The position numbers were made by a program, and so were the translations under genes. Below the pieces are notes generated by a model. That model was not told the origin of the DNA and made no database searches. It was given only the letters and a program-made list of their open reading frames with translations. 64,000 nucleotides of DNA, taken from the NCBI RefSeq assembly GCF_031844685.1, contig NZ_CP134605.1:3492001-3556000 (forward strand). The letters run 5' to 3'. Positions 17,149 to 26,374 of the stretch are shown here, piece after piece. The stretch is from Streptomyces sp. ITFR-21 (lineage in GTDB: Bacteria > Actinomycetota > Actinomycetes > Streptomycetales > Streptomycetaceae). Within the stretch, counting starts at the first letter, position 1. Every line of letters starts with the position of its first letter.

Positions 17149-17895
17149 TCAGAGGGGGACGACGGCCAGCGGCGTGCCCGTGGGAGTGGCGGAGCCGCCG
17201 TGGGGTTCGACGGTGACTCCGACGGCTTCGGCGCCCGCCGGGCCGCCGGTGAGCAGCAGCGCGGCGGACGGATCGGCGGGGTCCAGCAGGCCCGCCGGGA
17301 CCATCGTCGCGTCCCGGCTGTACCAGAGCTCGTAGACCCGGGAGCCGGGCAGCTTCGGCAGACCGTGGAAGAGGACCGCCGTCCGGCCGAGCCGGACCGA
17401 AAACACCACCGTCGCGGTGCCGCCGCCGGTCAGCGCCCGGGTGTGGAAGGCGGCGTCCGGCGCGGCGGCCACCGCGCCCACCGCCCGCGACCCGGCTTCG
17501 GCCGCGGCGGTCCGGCCGCGCTGCGCGGCCGCGTCGTGCCGGGCGTCCACGGCCACGCCGGCGGCGACCGCGGCGACCGCCAGACAGGCCGCGGCGGCCA
17601 GGTACGGCAGCCGCGGCCGCCACCGCCGGTCCCCGGCCGCGGCCGGGCGCCGCCGGGTCCGCGGCGGCAGCTGCCGGACGTCCGGCAGCGCCGCCAGCAC
17701 CCGGACGCGCAGTCCGGCCGGCGGCACCTCGGCGACCGCGAGCGCCAGGCGGGCCGCGGTCTCCCGCAGTTCCCGCACTTCCCGGGCGCACGCCTCGCAG
17801 CGGGCGACATGGCGCTCGAAGTCCGCCGCCTCGCCCGCGGGCAGCGCGCCGACCGCGTAGGCGCCGGTGAGCGTGTGCAGGTCGGCGACGGTCAT
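17149..17895 (-). CDS. rskA: RskA-type anti-sigma factor
   Basis: 248-residue membrane anti-sigma factor. The N-terminal zinc-associated domain reads HTLTGAYAVGALPAGEAADFERHVARC then C..C-type ligands (FERHVARCEACAREV). One transmembrane helix lies near residues 95-118 (LPYLAAAACLAVAAVAAGVAV), followed by an extracytoplasmic anti-sigma-K domain ending in EAVGVTVEPHGGSATPTG. It would hold the co-encoded SigK-like factor inactive until the outer domain is cleaved, as in mycobacteria. Its ATG overlaps the sigma gene's stop by four bases, so translation is coupled. Confidence 0.92.
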   Translation of the reverse strand: MTVADLHTLTGAYAVGALPAGEAADFERHVARCEACAREVRELRETAARLALAVAEVPPAGLRVRVLAALPDVRQLPPRTRRRPAAAGDRRWRPRLPYLAAAACLAVAAVAAGVAVDARHDAAAQRGRTAAAEAGSRAVGAVAAAPDAAFHTRALTGGGTATVVFSVRLGRTAVLFHGLPKLPGSRVYELWYSRDATMVPAGLLDPADPSAALLLTGGPAGAEAVGVTVEPHGGSATPTGTPLAVVPL

Positions 17896-18479
17896 GAGGC
17901 CACTCCCAGGCAGTCGCGCAGCCGGATCAGGCCGTCCCGCAGCCTGGTCTTGACGGTGCCCAGGGCCACGCCGAGCACCTCGGCGGTCTCCTGGTAGGTG
18001 TAGCCGCGGTAGTAGGCCAGCGTCACCGACTCGTGCTGCAACCCGGTGAGGCGCTCCAGGCAGCGGCGTACCTGCTCGCGCTCCAGCCGCCGTTCGACCT
18101 GCTCGGTCACCTCGTCGAAGGCCGGGCTGTGGTCGCGCAGGCCCGCTTTGTGCTCCCGGTCGGCGGACGCCTGGGCTGACCGCACCCGGTCGACCGCCCT
18201 GCGGTGGGCCATCGTCATGATCCAGGCCATGGCGCTGCCCTGCGCGGCGTCGAACCTGGCCGCGTGCCGCCACACCTCGATCAGTACCTCCTGTGCGACC
18301 TCCTCCGACTGCGCGGGGTCGCGTACCACCCGGCGCACCAGGCCGAGTACGGACCCGGCGACCGCGGTGTAGAGGCTCTCGAAGGCGTCCTGGTCGCCCA
18401 GGGAGACCCGTTCGAGCAGCGACTCCAGCGCCCCGGGGCGGGGTGCCGGGGCCGGGCTCCTGTGCGCTGTCACGCGCAT
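17892..18479 (-). CDS. sigK: ECF sigma factor, SigK family
   Basis: 195-residue ECF sigma factor. Region 2 (DQDAFESLYTAVAGSVLGLVRRVVRDPAQSEEVAQEVLIEVWRHA, with the usual QEV core) and region 4 (LTGLQHESVTLAYYRGYTYQETAEVLGVALGTVKTRLRDGL) are complete. Pairing with an RskA-like anti-sigma gene downstream identifies the SigK group. Start set at MRVTAHRSP; the longer frame upstream runs into G/C repeats. The regulon is not visible here, but mycobacterial SigK responds to redox through cysteines; I do not see a matching cysteine pair in this protein. Confidence 0.92.
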   Translation of the reverse strand: MRVTAHRSPAPAPRPGALESLLERVSLGDQDAFESLYTAVAGSVLGLVRRVVRDPAQSEEVAQEVLIEVWRHAARFDAAQGSAMAWIMTMAHRRAVDRVRSAQASADREHKAGLRDHSPAFDEVTEQVERRLEREQVRRCLERLTGLQHESVTLAYYRGYTYQETAEVLGVALGTVKTRLRDGLIRLRDCLGVAS

Positions 18480-18609
18480 CGACACCTCCGGGCGGTCACG
18501 CGGTCGACGGACTCCGACGCCGACCTGCGTATCGGCGTCGAGGGGCGTTCGGAGCCGCGCGACGTCCGGATGGGTGGCGACCGGCAACCGGTCGGATTGT
18601 CCCCCGGCC

Positions 18610-18663
18610 GGCCCCGGCCCCGGCCTCGGCCCCGGCCCCGGCCTCGGCCCCGGCCCCGGCCGT
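18610..18663. repeat. 18-bp tandem repeat, three copies
   Basis: GGCCCCGGCCCCGGCCTC occurs three times in tandem; the last copy ends in GT instead of TC. Located in the region upstream of sigK. Confidence 0.95.
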
Positions 18664-18818
18664 GGCCGCGGGCGCCGCCGCCCCCGCCCCGCCGTGTGCC
18701 CGTTCCCGCCCGCGCCCCGGTCTGCCGTGTGCCCCGCCCGCCGCCCTCGCAGGAGGCTCGCCCCCGGACCGCCGCGGGGTGAACGTCCCGGCCCGGACGC
18801 CGGGACGGGGGCCGGGTC

Positions 18819-18846
18819 TTGACGGCACAGCTTCATCGGCCATACT
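18819..18846 (+). promoter_or_regulatory. Promoter giving a leaderless message
   Basis: TTGACG (18819-18824), 16-base spacer, CATACT (18841-18846), then only 7 bases to the GTG start. Transcription should begin at or next to the start codon. Confidence 0.6.
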
Positions 18847-18853
18847 GCCCCGC

Positions 18854-19627
18854 GTGGAGCAGCGCATAGGTTCGACCAGCCCGCCGGTGCCACCCGCAGG
18901 GATCGATCCTGCGTTCATCCCCGGCCTCACGCCCCCGGTTCCGGCCGAGGGGCCCAGCACGGACGCCGCCGCGCCGGCGGACGTTCCGCCCGAGGACACC
19001 GCGGCCACCCCGGTGGCGGCGCCCGCCGCGCCGGCCGCGGCCCCGGCCCGCCCCGCGGACTCCCCGGTGCGGGACACGGACGACCGGGACGCCGCCGACG
19101 ACGGGGCCGACGGCGACGAAGGGGACGAAGGGGACGAAGGGGACGCCGCCGAGCCGGCGGACGACGGCCTGCCCGTCTTCGAGGCCACCGACCGGCGCGG
19201 CGCGATCGTCGCCGACCGCGAGGGCGTCACCTTCCGCCTGGACGACCAGGAAGCGGAGTTCGGCTGGGACGAGATCGGCGCGGTCGAGATCGACACGCCC
19301 CGGTTCGGCCGCCGCTTCTCCGTCACCGTCTACACCTCCGCCCGCCGCTGGTTCCAGTCCGACGTGGAGGCGCCCTCGCGGAGCGTCCTCAAGCAGTGGA
19401 CGGCCGAACTCGACGCGGTGCTCGACGCGCGTTTCGAGGACGGCGACGAGACGGAGGCCGAGGAGGCCGCGGAGGCCGTAGAGGGCGCGGCGCAGACCGG
19501 TTCCGACGACACCGCGTCAGCCGGAGCCGAAGCCGCCGCCGAAGAGGACGCGGCGACCGACGACGGCGCCGGGTCCGGGACCGCGGGCGGGAAGGACACC
19601 GCCGCCGGAGCCGGGACGAAGGGCTGA
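18854..19627 (+). CDS. acidic, low-complexity protein with a small PH-like domain
   Basis: 257 residues, not assigned to a named family. The N-terminal half is proline/alanine-rich and then strongly acidic, including a DEGDEGDEGD run encoded by a tandem GACGAAGGG repeat near 19115. The centre (about residues 110-185: PVFEATDRRGAIVADREGV, EFGWDEIGAVEIDTP, VTVYTSARRWFQSDV) looks like a compact beta-rich domain resembling bacterial PH-type folds. The C-terminal 60 residues are again alanine/glutamate-rich. No signal peptide or membrane helix, so cytosolic. The GTG start is dictated by the leaderless promoter and by the conserved-looking EQRIGSTSPP start. Function unknown. Confidence 0.75.
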   Translation: MEQRIGSTSPPVPPAGIDPAFIPGLTPPVPAEGPSTDAAAPADVPPEDTAATPVAAPAAPAAAPARPADSPVRDTDDRDAADDGADGDEGDEGDEGDAAEPADDGLPVFEATDRRGAIVADREGVTFRLDDQEAEFGWDEIGAVEIDTPRFGRRFSVTVYTSARRWFQSDVEAPSRSVLKQWTAELDAVLDARFEDGDETEAEEAAEAVEGAAQTGSDDTASAGAEAAAEEDAATDDGAGSGTAGGKDTAAGAGTKG

Positions 19628-19691
19628 GGCGACACCGCTCCCGGCCCTCGTACCGCACCCGCCCGCACCACCCACCCGACCCCTCCGCACC

Positions 19692-19732
19692 CGATCCGGG
19701 GGCAGGCGCGACACGCGCCTGCCCCCGGATCG
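19692..19732 (+). terminator. Terminator after the acidic protein gene
   Basis: Perfect 19-bp stem (arms 19692-19710 and 19714-19732) with a 3-base loop ACA, 64 bases beyond the stop codon. The longest perfect hairpin in the window. Confidence 0.88.
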
Positions 19733-19945
19733 TGTCCGGGCTCCGCCGACAGGGTGAACGCCCGTCGCCCGCCGGGTGGCGGCGCGGCTCACGCGTCAAG
19801 AAACCGCTAGGGATGCGGCAGTCGCCGGGACCCGCGTGCATACGCTTGCCTACGCCCGCTCGCGCCGTTGTGTCGTGACGCCGGCGCGGGACCGCCCACC
19901 CCCTCCCGGCAGCCGCCCCGGCCGCCGTACGACAGGAGCCCGATC

Positions 19946-21922
19946 TTGGCCACCACCGCCCCGACCGGCGGCCTTCGGGCCTGGCTGCTGGAGGGACTGT
20001 CCGACATCGCCAAGAACCAGCCGCGGCAGGGCGGGGAGGAGCCCGGCGGGCCCGAGCGGCGCCGGGCCGCCGAGCCCACCGGGCACCAGGGGCAGCGCTG
20101 GTGGCGGGTGATGTGCCTGACCGGTGTGGACTACTTCTCCACCCTCGGCTACCAGCCGGGCATCGCCGCGCTCGCCGCCGGGCTGCTCTCGCCGATCGCC
20201 ACCGTCGTCCTCCTGATCGTGACGCTGGCCGGCGCGCTGCCGGTCTACCGGCGGGTCGCGGAGGACAGCCCGCACGGCGAGGGCTCGATCGCGATGCTGG
20301 AGCGGCTGCTGTCCCTCTGGAAGGGCAAGCTGTTCGTGCTGGCGCTGCTGGGCTTCGCGGCGACCGACTTCCTGATCACCATCACCTTGTCGGCGGCCGA
20401 CGCCTCCACCCACCTGGCGGAGAACCCGCACTTCGCGGGTGCCCTGCACAGCCACCAGCTGCTGATCACGCTGCTGCTGGTGGCGCTGCTCGGCGCGGTG
20501 TTCCTCAAGGGCTTCCTGGAGGCCGTCGGGGTCGCGGTGGTGCTGGTGGCCCTCTATCTGGCGCTGAACGTCGTGGTGGTCGGCGACGGGCTGTGGCACG
20601 TACTGACCGCCCCGGAGCTGGTGACGGACTGGCGGCAGGGGCTGACCGCCGAGCGCGGCAACGTCTTCGTGATGATCGGGGTGTCCCTGCTGATCTTCCC
20701 GAAGCTGGCGCTGGGCATGTCCGGCTTCGAGACCGGGGTCGCGGTCATGCCGCACGTCAAGGGCGACCCGGACGACACCGAGGAGAGCCCGGCCGGCCGG
20801 ATCCGGGGCACCAAGAAGCTGCTGACCACGGCCGCGCTGATCATGAGCGTGTTCCTGATCACGACCAGTTTCATCACCACCGTGCTGATCCCGACGTCGG
20901 AGTTCCAGGTCGGCGGCCAGGCCAACGGGCGGGCGCTGGCGTTCCTGGCGCACCGGGAACTGGGCTCCGCCTTCGGCACGGTCTACGACTTCTCCACCAT
21001 CGCGATCCTCTGGTTCGCCGGCGCCTCCGCGATGGCCGGCCTGCTCAACCTGATGCCGCGGTACCTGCCGCGGTACGGGATGGCGCCGCACTGGGCGCGC
21101 GCGGTACGGCCGATGGTGCTGGTGTTCACGCTGGTCGCGTTCCTGGTGACGTGGATCTTCGACGCGAGCGTCGACAGGCAGGGCGGCGCGTACGCCACCG
21201 GTGTGCTGGTGCTGATGAGCTCGGCGGCCGTCGCGGTCACCATCGCGGCCCGCCGGCTGCGCCAGCGCAAGTCGACGGTCGGCTTCGGGATCATCGCGGT
21301 GGTGTTCGCGTACACCACGGTGGTCAACGTCGTGGAGCGCCCGGACGGGGTCAAGATCGGCGCCTGCTTCATCGGCGGCATCGTGCTGGTGTCGCTGCTG
21401 TCCCGGCTGGCCCGCTCGTACGAGCTGCGGGTGACCGGCGTGGAGCTGGACGACATGGCGGCCCGGTTCGTGCGGGACATCGCCAGCCGCCGGATCCGCT
21501 TCATCGCCAACGAACCGGACCGGCGGGACGTGGCCGAGTACCGCGACAAGGCGCACCAGATCAGGGCCGACAACGACATCCCGCCCGAGGACGACCTGAT
21601 CTTCGTCGAGGTGACCGTCCTGGACGCCTCCGAGTTCGAGTCGGCGGTCCACGTCCGCGGCCAGGTGCTGCACGACCGCTACCGGGTCCTGGCGCTGGAG
21701 AGCACCTCGGTGCCCAACGCGCTGGCCGCGTTCCTGCTGCACGTGCGGGACACCACCGGCGGCAGGCCGAACATCTACTTCGAGTGGACCGAGGGCAGTC
21801 CGTTCGCCAACTTCTTCCGCTTCTTCCTCTTCGGCCACGGCGAGGTCGCCCCGGTCACCCGCGAGGTGCTGCGCGAGGCCGAACCGGACCCGGCCCGCCG
21901 CCCCCGGGTGCACGTGGGATAG
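19946..21922 (+). CDS. APC superfamily permease
   Basis: 658-residue inner-membrane transporter with about 11-12 hydrophobic segments from residue 60 to 490 ([58 protein letters not shown]) and a soluble C-terminal domain of about 150 residues. The first helix carries the broken GYQPG-type motif of amino-acid/polyamine/organocation permeases. Substrate not predictable. Start chosen at a TTG with a strong GACAGGAG ribosome-binding site 8 bases upstream; another TTG 26 codons earlier has none. Stands alone. Confidence 0.88.
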   Translation: MATTAPTGGLRAWLLEGLSDIAKNQPRQGGEEPGGPERRRAAEPTGHQGQRWWRVMCLTGVDYFSTLGYQPGIAALAAGLLSPIATVVLLIVTLAGALPVYRRVAEDSPHGEGSIAMLERLLSLWKGKLFVLALLGFAATDFLITITLSAADASTHLAENPHFAGALHSHQLLITLLLVALLGAVFLKGFLEAVGVAVVLVALYLALNVVVVGDGLWHVLTAPELVTDWRQGLTAERGNVFVMIGVSLLIFPKLALGMSGFETGVAVMPHVKGDPDDTEESPAGRIRGTKKLLTTAALIMSVFLITTSFITTVLIPTSEFQVGGQANGRALAFLAHRELGSAFGTVYDFSTIAILWFAGASAMAGLLNLMPRYLPRYGMAPHWARAVRPMVLVFTLVAFLVTWIFDASVDRQGGAYATGVLVLMSSAAVAVTIAARRLRQRKSTVGFGIIAVVFAYTTVVNVVERPDGVKIGACFIGGIVLVSLLSRLARSYELRVTGVELDDMAARFVRDIASRRIRFIANEPDRRDVAEYRDKAHQIRADNDIPPEDDLIFVEVTVLDASEFESAVHVRGQVLHDRYRVLALESTSVPNALAAFLLHVRDTTGGRPNIYFEWTEGSPFANFFRFFLFGHGEVAPVTREVLREAEPDPARRPRVHVG

Positions 21923-21951
21923 CGACCGCCGCCCGCGGCCGGGGAGCCGCC

Positions 21952-22017
21952 TCACCGCGACTGCCAGCGCTTGGCGTTGCGGCTGCCGGGCGGGTTGGTG
22001 TGCGGCAGCTCGTCCAT
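21952..22017 (-). CDS. possible 21-residue small protein
   Basis: Short frame starting MDELPHTNPPGSRNAKR with a GAGG ribosome-binding site 8 bases before ATG and a basic C-terminus. Composition differs from the surrounding alanine/arginine shadow frames. No homology is recognised, so this may be chance. Confidence 0.2.
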   Translation of the reverse strand: MDELPHTNPPGSRNAKRWQSR

Positions 22018-22384
22018 TAGCGCGACCTCGGGGCGGCACGTTGACGCGCCGTTGTCAGGACCCGGACCGCGCGGCGCGCTCCCCGCGCGGCGCGTCAGGG
22101 GACGCCGCCGCGGTGTCAAGCGGCCGTCAGGGGCCCCCGCGGGCGGCTCCGCGGCGGGCATCGTCGACCGCGGCGCCACGGGCCCCCGTCCCGCGGCGGG
22201 TACCACCGGCCGCGGCCACCGGCGCCCGCCGGCCCGCACACCCCCACAGGAGAACGCCCATGCCACCGAGTCGGCCGGCGCCGGACCAGGAGTCCCTCGG
22301 CCCGGCCCGGCCGGACACCGCCGCGTGACCGCTCCGGCCGCGTGACCGCTCCGGCCGCGCGGCCGTCCGCGCAGCTCGGCGACG

Positions 22385-22390
22385 TAGCAT
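22385..22390 (+). promoter_or_regulatory. Putative -10 box, leaderless aldo/keto reductase gene
   Basis: TAGCAT followed by 7 bases and the ATG; no ribosome-binding site precedes the ATG, consistent with leaderless transcription. Confidence 0.45.
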
Positions 22391-22397
22391 CGGCTCC

Positions 22398-23381
22398 ATG
22401 GAGCAGCGAATTCTGGGCAGGACGGGCCGCGCGGTGTCCGTGGTCGGGCTGGGGACGTGGCAGTTGGGCGCCGGCTGGGGCGCGGTACGGGAGGAGGACG
22501 CCCTCGCGGTGCTGGACGCCGCCGTGGCGGACGGTGTGACCTTCTTCGACACCGCCGACGTGTACGGCGACGGGCGCAGCGAGCAGCTGATCGGCCGGTA
22601 CCTGCGGGAGCGGCCGGACGCGGGCGTGCTCGTCGCCACCAAGATGGGCCGCCGGGCCGAACAGCTCCCGGAGAACTACGTGTTGGACAACTTCCGCGCC
22701 TGGAACGACCGTTCGCGGGCCAACCTCGGCGTGGACACCCTCGACCTGGTGCAACTGCACTGCCCGCCCACCGCCGTCTACTCCTCCGACGAGGTCTTCG
22801 ACGCGCTGGACACCCTGGTCGCCGAGAAGCGGATCGCCCACTACGCGGTGAGCGTGGAGACGGCCGCGGAGGCGCTGACGGCGATCGCCCGGCCGGGCGT
22901 GGCGAGCGTGCAGATCATCCTCAACCCGTTCCGGCTCAAGCCGCTGGACGAGGTGCTGCCGGCGGCCGTCGCGGCCGGTGTGGGCGTCATCGCCCGGGTC
23001 CCGCTGGCGTCCGGGCTGCTGACCGGCAAGTACACCCGGGACACGGTGTTCGCCGCCGACGACCACCGCAGCTACAACCGGCGCGGCGAGGCGTTCGACC
23101 AGGGCGAGACGTTCTCCGGCGTCGACTACGCAACGGGCCTGGAAGCCGCCGCGGAGTTCGCCGGGCTGGCGCCCGAGGGCACCACGCCCGCGCAGACCGC
23201 GCTGCGCTGGATCATCCAGCAGCCCGGCGTCACCTCCGTCATCCCCGGCGCCCGCTCGGTGGCGCAGGCCCGCGCGAACGCGGCGGCGGCCGGCCTCGGC
23301 CCGCTGGACCCCGGCACGCTGGACGCGGTGCGGGACCTGTACGACCGGCGGATCAGGGCGCAGGTGCACGGGCGCTGGTGA
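22398..23381 (+). CDS. aldo/keto reductase
   Basis: NADPH-dependent oxidoreductase with a (beta/alpha)8 barrel, 327 residues. The catalytic tetrad can be placed: Asp and Tyr in FFDTADVYGDGRSE, Lys in LVATKMGRR, and His in LVQLHCPP. The cofactor-binding end reads VTSVIPGARSVAQARANAAAA. Closest in form to the YajO/general stress protein 69 group. Physiological substrate unknown. Monocistronic by spacing. Confidence 0.93.
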   Translation: MEQRILGRTGRAVSVVGLGTWQLGAGWGAVREEDALAVLDAAVADGVTFFDTADVYGDGRSEQLIGRYLRERPDAGVLVATKMGRRAEQLPENYVLDNFRAWNDRSRANLGVDTLDLVQLHCPPTAVYSSDEVFDALDTLVAEKRIAHYAVSVETAAEALTAIARPGVASVQIILNPFRLKPLDEVLPAAVAAGVGVIARVPLASGLLTGKYTRDTVFAADDHRSYNRRGEAFDQGETFSGVDYATGLEAAAEFAGLAPEGTTPAQTALRWIIQQPGVTSVIPGARSVAQARANAAAAGLGPLDPGTLDAVRDLYDRRIRAQVHGRW

Positions 23382-23640
23382 GGCCGGCCGGCCCGCGTCC
23401 GGGAAGGCCGGCCGGCCGGGACGGCCGAGCCTGCGGGGCGGCGGGGGCCGGGCCGACGGGGGGTCGGCCTGCGGGGCGGCAGGGGCCGGGGTTGGGTCGG
23501 CGGGTCGGTCGGACGGCGGGGGCCGGGTCGGCTGGGCGACCGGGGCCGGGGGCCGGGCCGGCAGAAGGTTCGGGCCTGCGGGTCGGTCGGCGGGCGGCTG
23601 TCGGTGAGCCCCTGGTGCGCCGGCCGGCGGGGTGAGGCTC

Positions 23641-23646
23641 TACCGT
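23641..23646 (+). promoter_or_regulatory. Putative -10 box, leaderless PemK/MazF-like gene
   Basis: TACCGT, then 7 bases and the GTG start; no ribosome-binding site. Confidence 0.35.
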
Positions 23647-23653
23647 CTTCGGC

Positions 23654-24106
23654 GTGACGACCTTCACCGACGAACATGCCGAGTTCCCGGGCTCCGGCGG
23701 CCCGCATGCCACCACCGAAGCCGACCCGCACCAGGTGGGCCGGGTCCGTACCGAGTACGCCCCGGCCCACGACGGCGACCCCGACCCGGGCGAGATCGTC
23801 TGGACCTGGGTGCCGTTCGAGGAGAACGACGGCCGGGGCAAGGACCGCCCGGTCCTGGTGGTGGCCCGCGAGAGCGGGGGCACCCTGCTCGCGGTCCAGC
23901 TCTCCAGCAAGCGCCACGACGAGGACCGCGACTGGGTCGCCATCGGCGCCGGCCCCTGGGACCGCGCGGGCCGCGACTCGTGGGTGGCCGTCGACCGGGT
24001 GATACGCGTGCACGAGCAGGGCATGCGCCGTGAGGCGTGCGCGCTGGACCGGGGGCGGTTCAACCTGGTGGTCAACCGGCTGAAGGAGCTCTACGGCTGG
24101 TCGTGA
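23654..24106 (+). CDS. PemK/MazF family protein
   Basis: 150 residues. After an N-terminal tail of about 40 residues comes a PemK/MazF-type barrel: GEIVWTWVPFEENDGRGKDRPVLVVARE (substrate loop with the conserved RP), LLAVQLSSKRH, then VAVDRVIRVHEQGMRREACAL. Family members are mRNA interferases of type II toxin-antitoxin systems, but no antitoxin-like gene lies on either side, and this long-tailed form is widespread as a stand-alone chromosomal gene in Streptomyces. It may not be a toxin. Confidence 0.82.
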   Translation: MTTFTDEHAEFPGSGGPHATTEADPHQVGRVRTEYAPAHDGDPDPGEIVWTWVPFEENDGRGKDRPVLVVARESGGTLLAVQLSSKRHDEDRDWVAIGAGPWDRAGRDSWVAVDRVIRVHEQGMRREACALDRGRFNLVVNRLKELYGWS

Positions 24107-24329
24107 GACCGGCTGCCCGGCGGGCCCGCCGGCCGTTCACCGCCGGTGCCCGGTGCCCGGTGCCTGCCGGGCGGCCGGGCGGCTGTCGGCGCCCGCCGGG
24201 ACCGCCCGCGTACCGGCGCGGGACCAGGCGCCACCGGCCCCGCTGCCCTGGACGTACGAACGCGCACGGTCCGTCCGCCGGCCGCGCCCGGCGCTGCGCC
24301 GCGCCCGGCGCCTCACCCGTGCCGGCGGC

Positions 24330-24815
24330 TCAGCGCAGCCGGCGCGGGCTCGCGGCCCGCGTCGGCCAAGAGATGAGCGTTTCGGTCAACTCGGCCAGCG
24401 CGCGGGCGAGTTCGTCCGGGGGGCCGGGTAGGGCCGACAGCAGTGCCGCCTGGTCCTCGGCCACCCGGTGCGCGCAGCGCTGGTGGAGGATGCGGCCGCG
24501 TGCGGCCAGGTACAGCAGCACCCGGCGGCGGTCGTCCGGGTCGGGCCGCCGGTAGACGAGGTTGTCGGCGACCATCCGGTCGACCAGCTTCGTCAGACTG
24601 GGCGCGGGCAGCAGCGCGTACTCGGCGATCTCCGTCATGGGGTGGCCGCCGCCGTCGCCGACGGCGGACAGCACGCGCCACTGCTCCACCGCGCAGCCCT
24701 CCTCCGCCAGCAGCGCGGCGAGCCGCTGCACCAGGCGGCGTTCGGTGTGGCTGACGAGGTGGGCGAGGTCGTAGGGCGGCTCCGGGGGCCGCTGGTCCGA
24801 CGGCTCGGGCGACAT
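24330..24815 (-). CDS. MarR family transcriptional regulator
   Basis: 161-residue winged-helix regulator. The DNA-binding core reads AVEQWRVLSAVGDGGGHPMTEIAEYALLPAPSLTKLVDRMVADNLVYRRPDPDDRRRVLLYLAARG, with the diagnostic D-x-R-D/R-R wing. Expressed divergently from the binding-protein gene across 114 bases, so it is likely to control that gene, itself and perhaps the downstream permease. Inducer unknown. Confidence 0.92.
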   Translation of the reverse strand: MSPEPSDQRPPEPPYDLAHLVSHTERRLVQRLAALLAEEGCAVEQWRVLSAVGDGGGHPMTEIAEYALLPAPSLTKLVDRMVADNLVYRRPDPDDRRRVLLYLAARGRILHQRCAHRVAEDQAALLSALPGPPDELARALAELTETLISWPTRAASPRRLR

Positions 24816-24929
24816 GTTTGCCGGGATCCTTCCGTAGGTCTACTGTTCGGCCACATTAGGGGTCTTGGCGAGGGAGCCGGGGCCGGGTTTACGATCCCCC
24901 GCCCACAACTCCCTCCCGGAGGTGGCCTG

Positions 24930-26060
24930 TTGATCCCGGGAGCAGCTGACCCGGACAGACCGGTAGGACCGGCTCGGCCGGTGGCGCCCGCGGCGGCGCC
25001 GCGGCTGGGCGCCGAGGACACGCTGACCGTGGCGCTGGTGGTGCCGCTGCACGGCCCCGGCGGCATCCTCGGGCCGTCGTGCGAGCTGTCCGCCCGGCTG
25101 GCCGCCGAGGAACTCAACGCGGCCGGGGGCGTGCTGGGCCGCGAGGTGCGGCTGGTGGCGGTGGACGGCGGCGGCGCGCCGGAGCAGGTCGCCGCCGAAG
25201 TGGCCGCGCTGGTACGGCTGGGGGCGGTGGACGCGGTCGTCGGCTGGCACATCTCCGCGGTCCGCAAGGCGCTCGCGCCACGGATCGCGCACCTGGTGCC
25301 GTACGTCTACACCGCGCAGTACGAGGGCGGTGAGCGGACCCCGGGGGTGTTCCTGACCGGCGAGACCGATCTGCGCCAACTGCTGCCCGCGATGCGGCTG
25401 CTGGCCGCGTCGACCGGGGTACGGCGCTGGTGCACGGTCGGCAACGACTACGTGTGGCCGCGCGCCACCGCCCGGGTCGCCCGCGCCTACGCCCGCGAGT
25501 GCGGCGGGGCGATGGTGGGCGAGGCGTTCCTGCCGCTGGGCACGCGGGACTTCGGCCCGGTGCTGCGCCGGATCGAACGGGCGGCCGTGGACGCGGTGCT
25601 GATGCTGCTGGTGGGCGGTGACGCGGTCCGCTTCAACCGGGCGTTCGCCGGGTACGGGCTGCACGAGCGGTGCGTGCGGCTGAGCACGCACATGGACGAG
25701 AACATGCTGCTGGCCACCGGCGCCGAGGCGACCGGCGGACTGTGGGCGGCCTCCGGCTACTTCGAGACGCTGGCGACCGCCGAGTCGCTGGACTTCAACC
25801 GGCGCTACGCCCGCCGCTTCGGGGTGTCGGCGCCGGTGGTCGGCAGCCTCGGCGAGTCCTGCTTCGAGGGAATGATGCTGCTGGCCGCGCTGGCGGCGCG
25901 GGCCGGCTCGCTGGACGTCGGGGCGATGCGGGCGGTACGGGAGCCGGTGGCGTACGAAGGGCCGCGGGGCGTGCTGCGGCTGCGCGGCAACCATCTGGAC
26001 CAGCGGGTCTACCTCGCGCGGGCGGACGCCTTCGATTTCGATGTCGTCGCCCAACTCTGA
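24930..26060 (+). CDS. amide/urea-type substrate-binding protein (AmiC/FmdD-like)
   Basis: 376 residues, type I periplasmic-binding fold of the branched-chain-amino-acid/amide group: TVALVVPLHGPGGILGPSCELSARLAAEELNAAGGVLGREV, VVGWHISAVRKALAPRI, and LLVGGDAVRFNRAFAGYGL. No signal peptide or lipobox can be seen at the N-terminus (IPGAADPDRPVGPARP), so it may be a cytosolic ligand sensor like AmiC rather than a transporter subunit. The TTG start has a perfect CGGAGG 7 bases upstream. Followed, after a regulated-looking leader, by the NCS1 permease, suggesting a nitrogen compound as ligand. Confidence 0.85.
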   Translation: MIPGAADPDRPVGPARPVAPAAAPRLGAEDTLTVALVVPLHGPGGILGPSCELSARLAAEELNAAGGVLGREVRLVAVDGGGAPEQVAAEVAALVRLGAVDAVVGWHISAVRKALAPRIAHLVPYVYTAQYEGGERTPGVFLTGETDLRQLLPAMRLLAASTGVRRWCTVGNDYVWPRATARVARAYARECGGAMVGEAFLPLGTRDFGPVLRRIERAAVDAVLMLLVGGDAVRFNRAFAGYGLHERCVRLSTHMDENMLLATGAEATGGLWAASGYFETLATAESLDFNRRYARRFGVSAPVVGSLGESCFEGMMLLAALAARAGSLDVGAMRAVREPVAYEGPRGVLRLRGNHLDQRVYLARADAFDFDVVAQL

Positions 26061-26117
26061 ACTCCTCTCCGGGGGTTGGCGCGCGGGGACTGTGGACGGC
26101 CCGCCTGTGCACGGGCG

Positions 26118-26146
26118 TTGACATTACCTTCCCACAGAAATACTTT
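26118..26146 (+). promoter_or_regulatory. Consensus promoter upstream of the permease
   Basis: Perfect TTGACA (26118-26123), 17-base spacer, TACTTT (26141-26146). This implies a transcribed leader of about 300 bases before the GTG at 26459. Confidence 0.7.
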
Positions 26147-26374
26147 CTAGGGGAAACAATGGGGAGGCAGGGGTGCCCGGTCGGCCGGCCGGTACGGCCG
26201 GCCGGCGTGATCGGTGCCGGCGCGGCGCGACCGCCCGGCCCGGCGGGCCGCCCATGCGCCGGGAATTCCGCCGTACCCGCTTTTCCGCGGTATTCACGAA
26301 TTCCCCTCCGTTTGAATTCTACGCGCGTCGCGCAATTCTGCCGCGAGGTCCCGCAATTTAAAGGACCGGAAACT

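Larger units (their letters stand above)
18480..18853. other. 374 bp divergent region between sigK and the acidic protein gene
   Basis: Extremely G/C-rich. Contains an 18-bp repeat and, at the right end, the promoter of the rightward gene. No gene recognised. Confidence 0.6.
21923..22397. other. 475 bp gap before the aldo/keto reductase gene
   Basis: Contains one doubtful 21-codon frame on the minus strand and a 17-bp direct repeat (CCGCGTGACCGCTCCGG at 22321-22337 and 22338-22354). Otherwise nothing recognised. Confidence 0.6.

Noticed and set aside
23654..24106. Complete toxin-antitoxin system
   Set aside because: Only a PemK/MazF-like protein is present; no small antitoxin gene lies before or after it.
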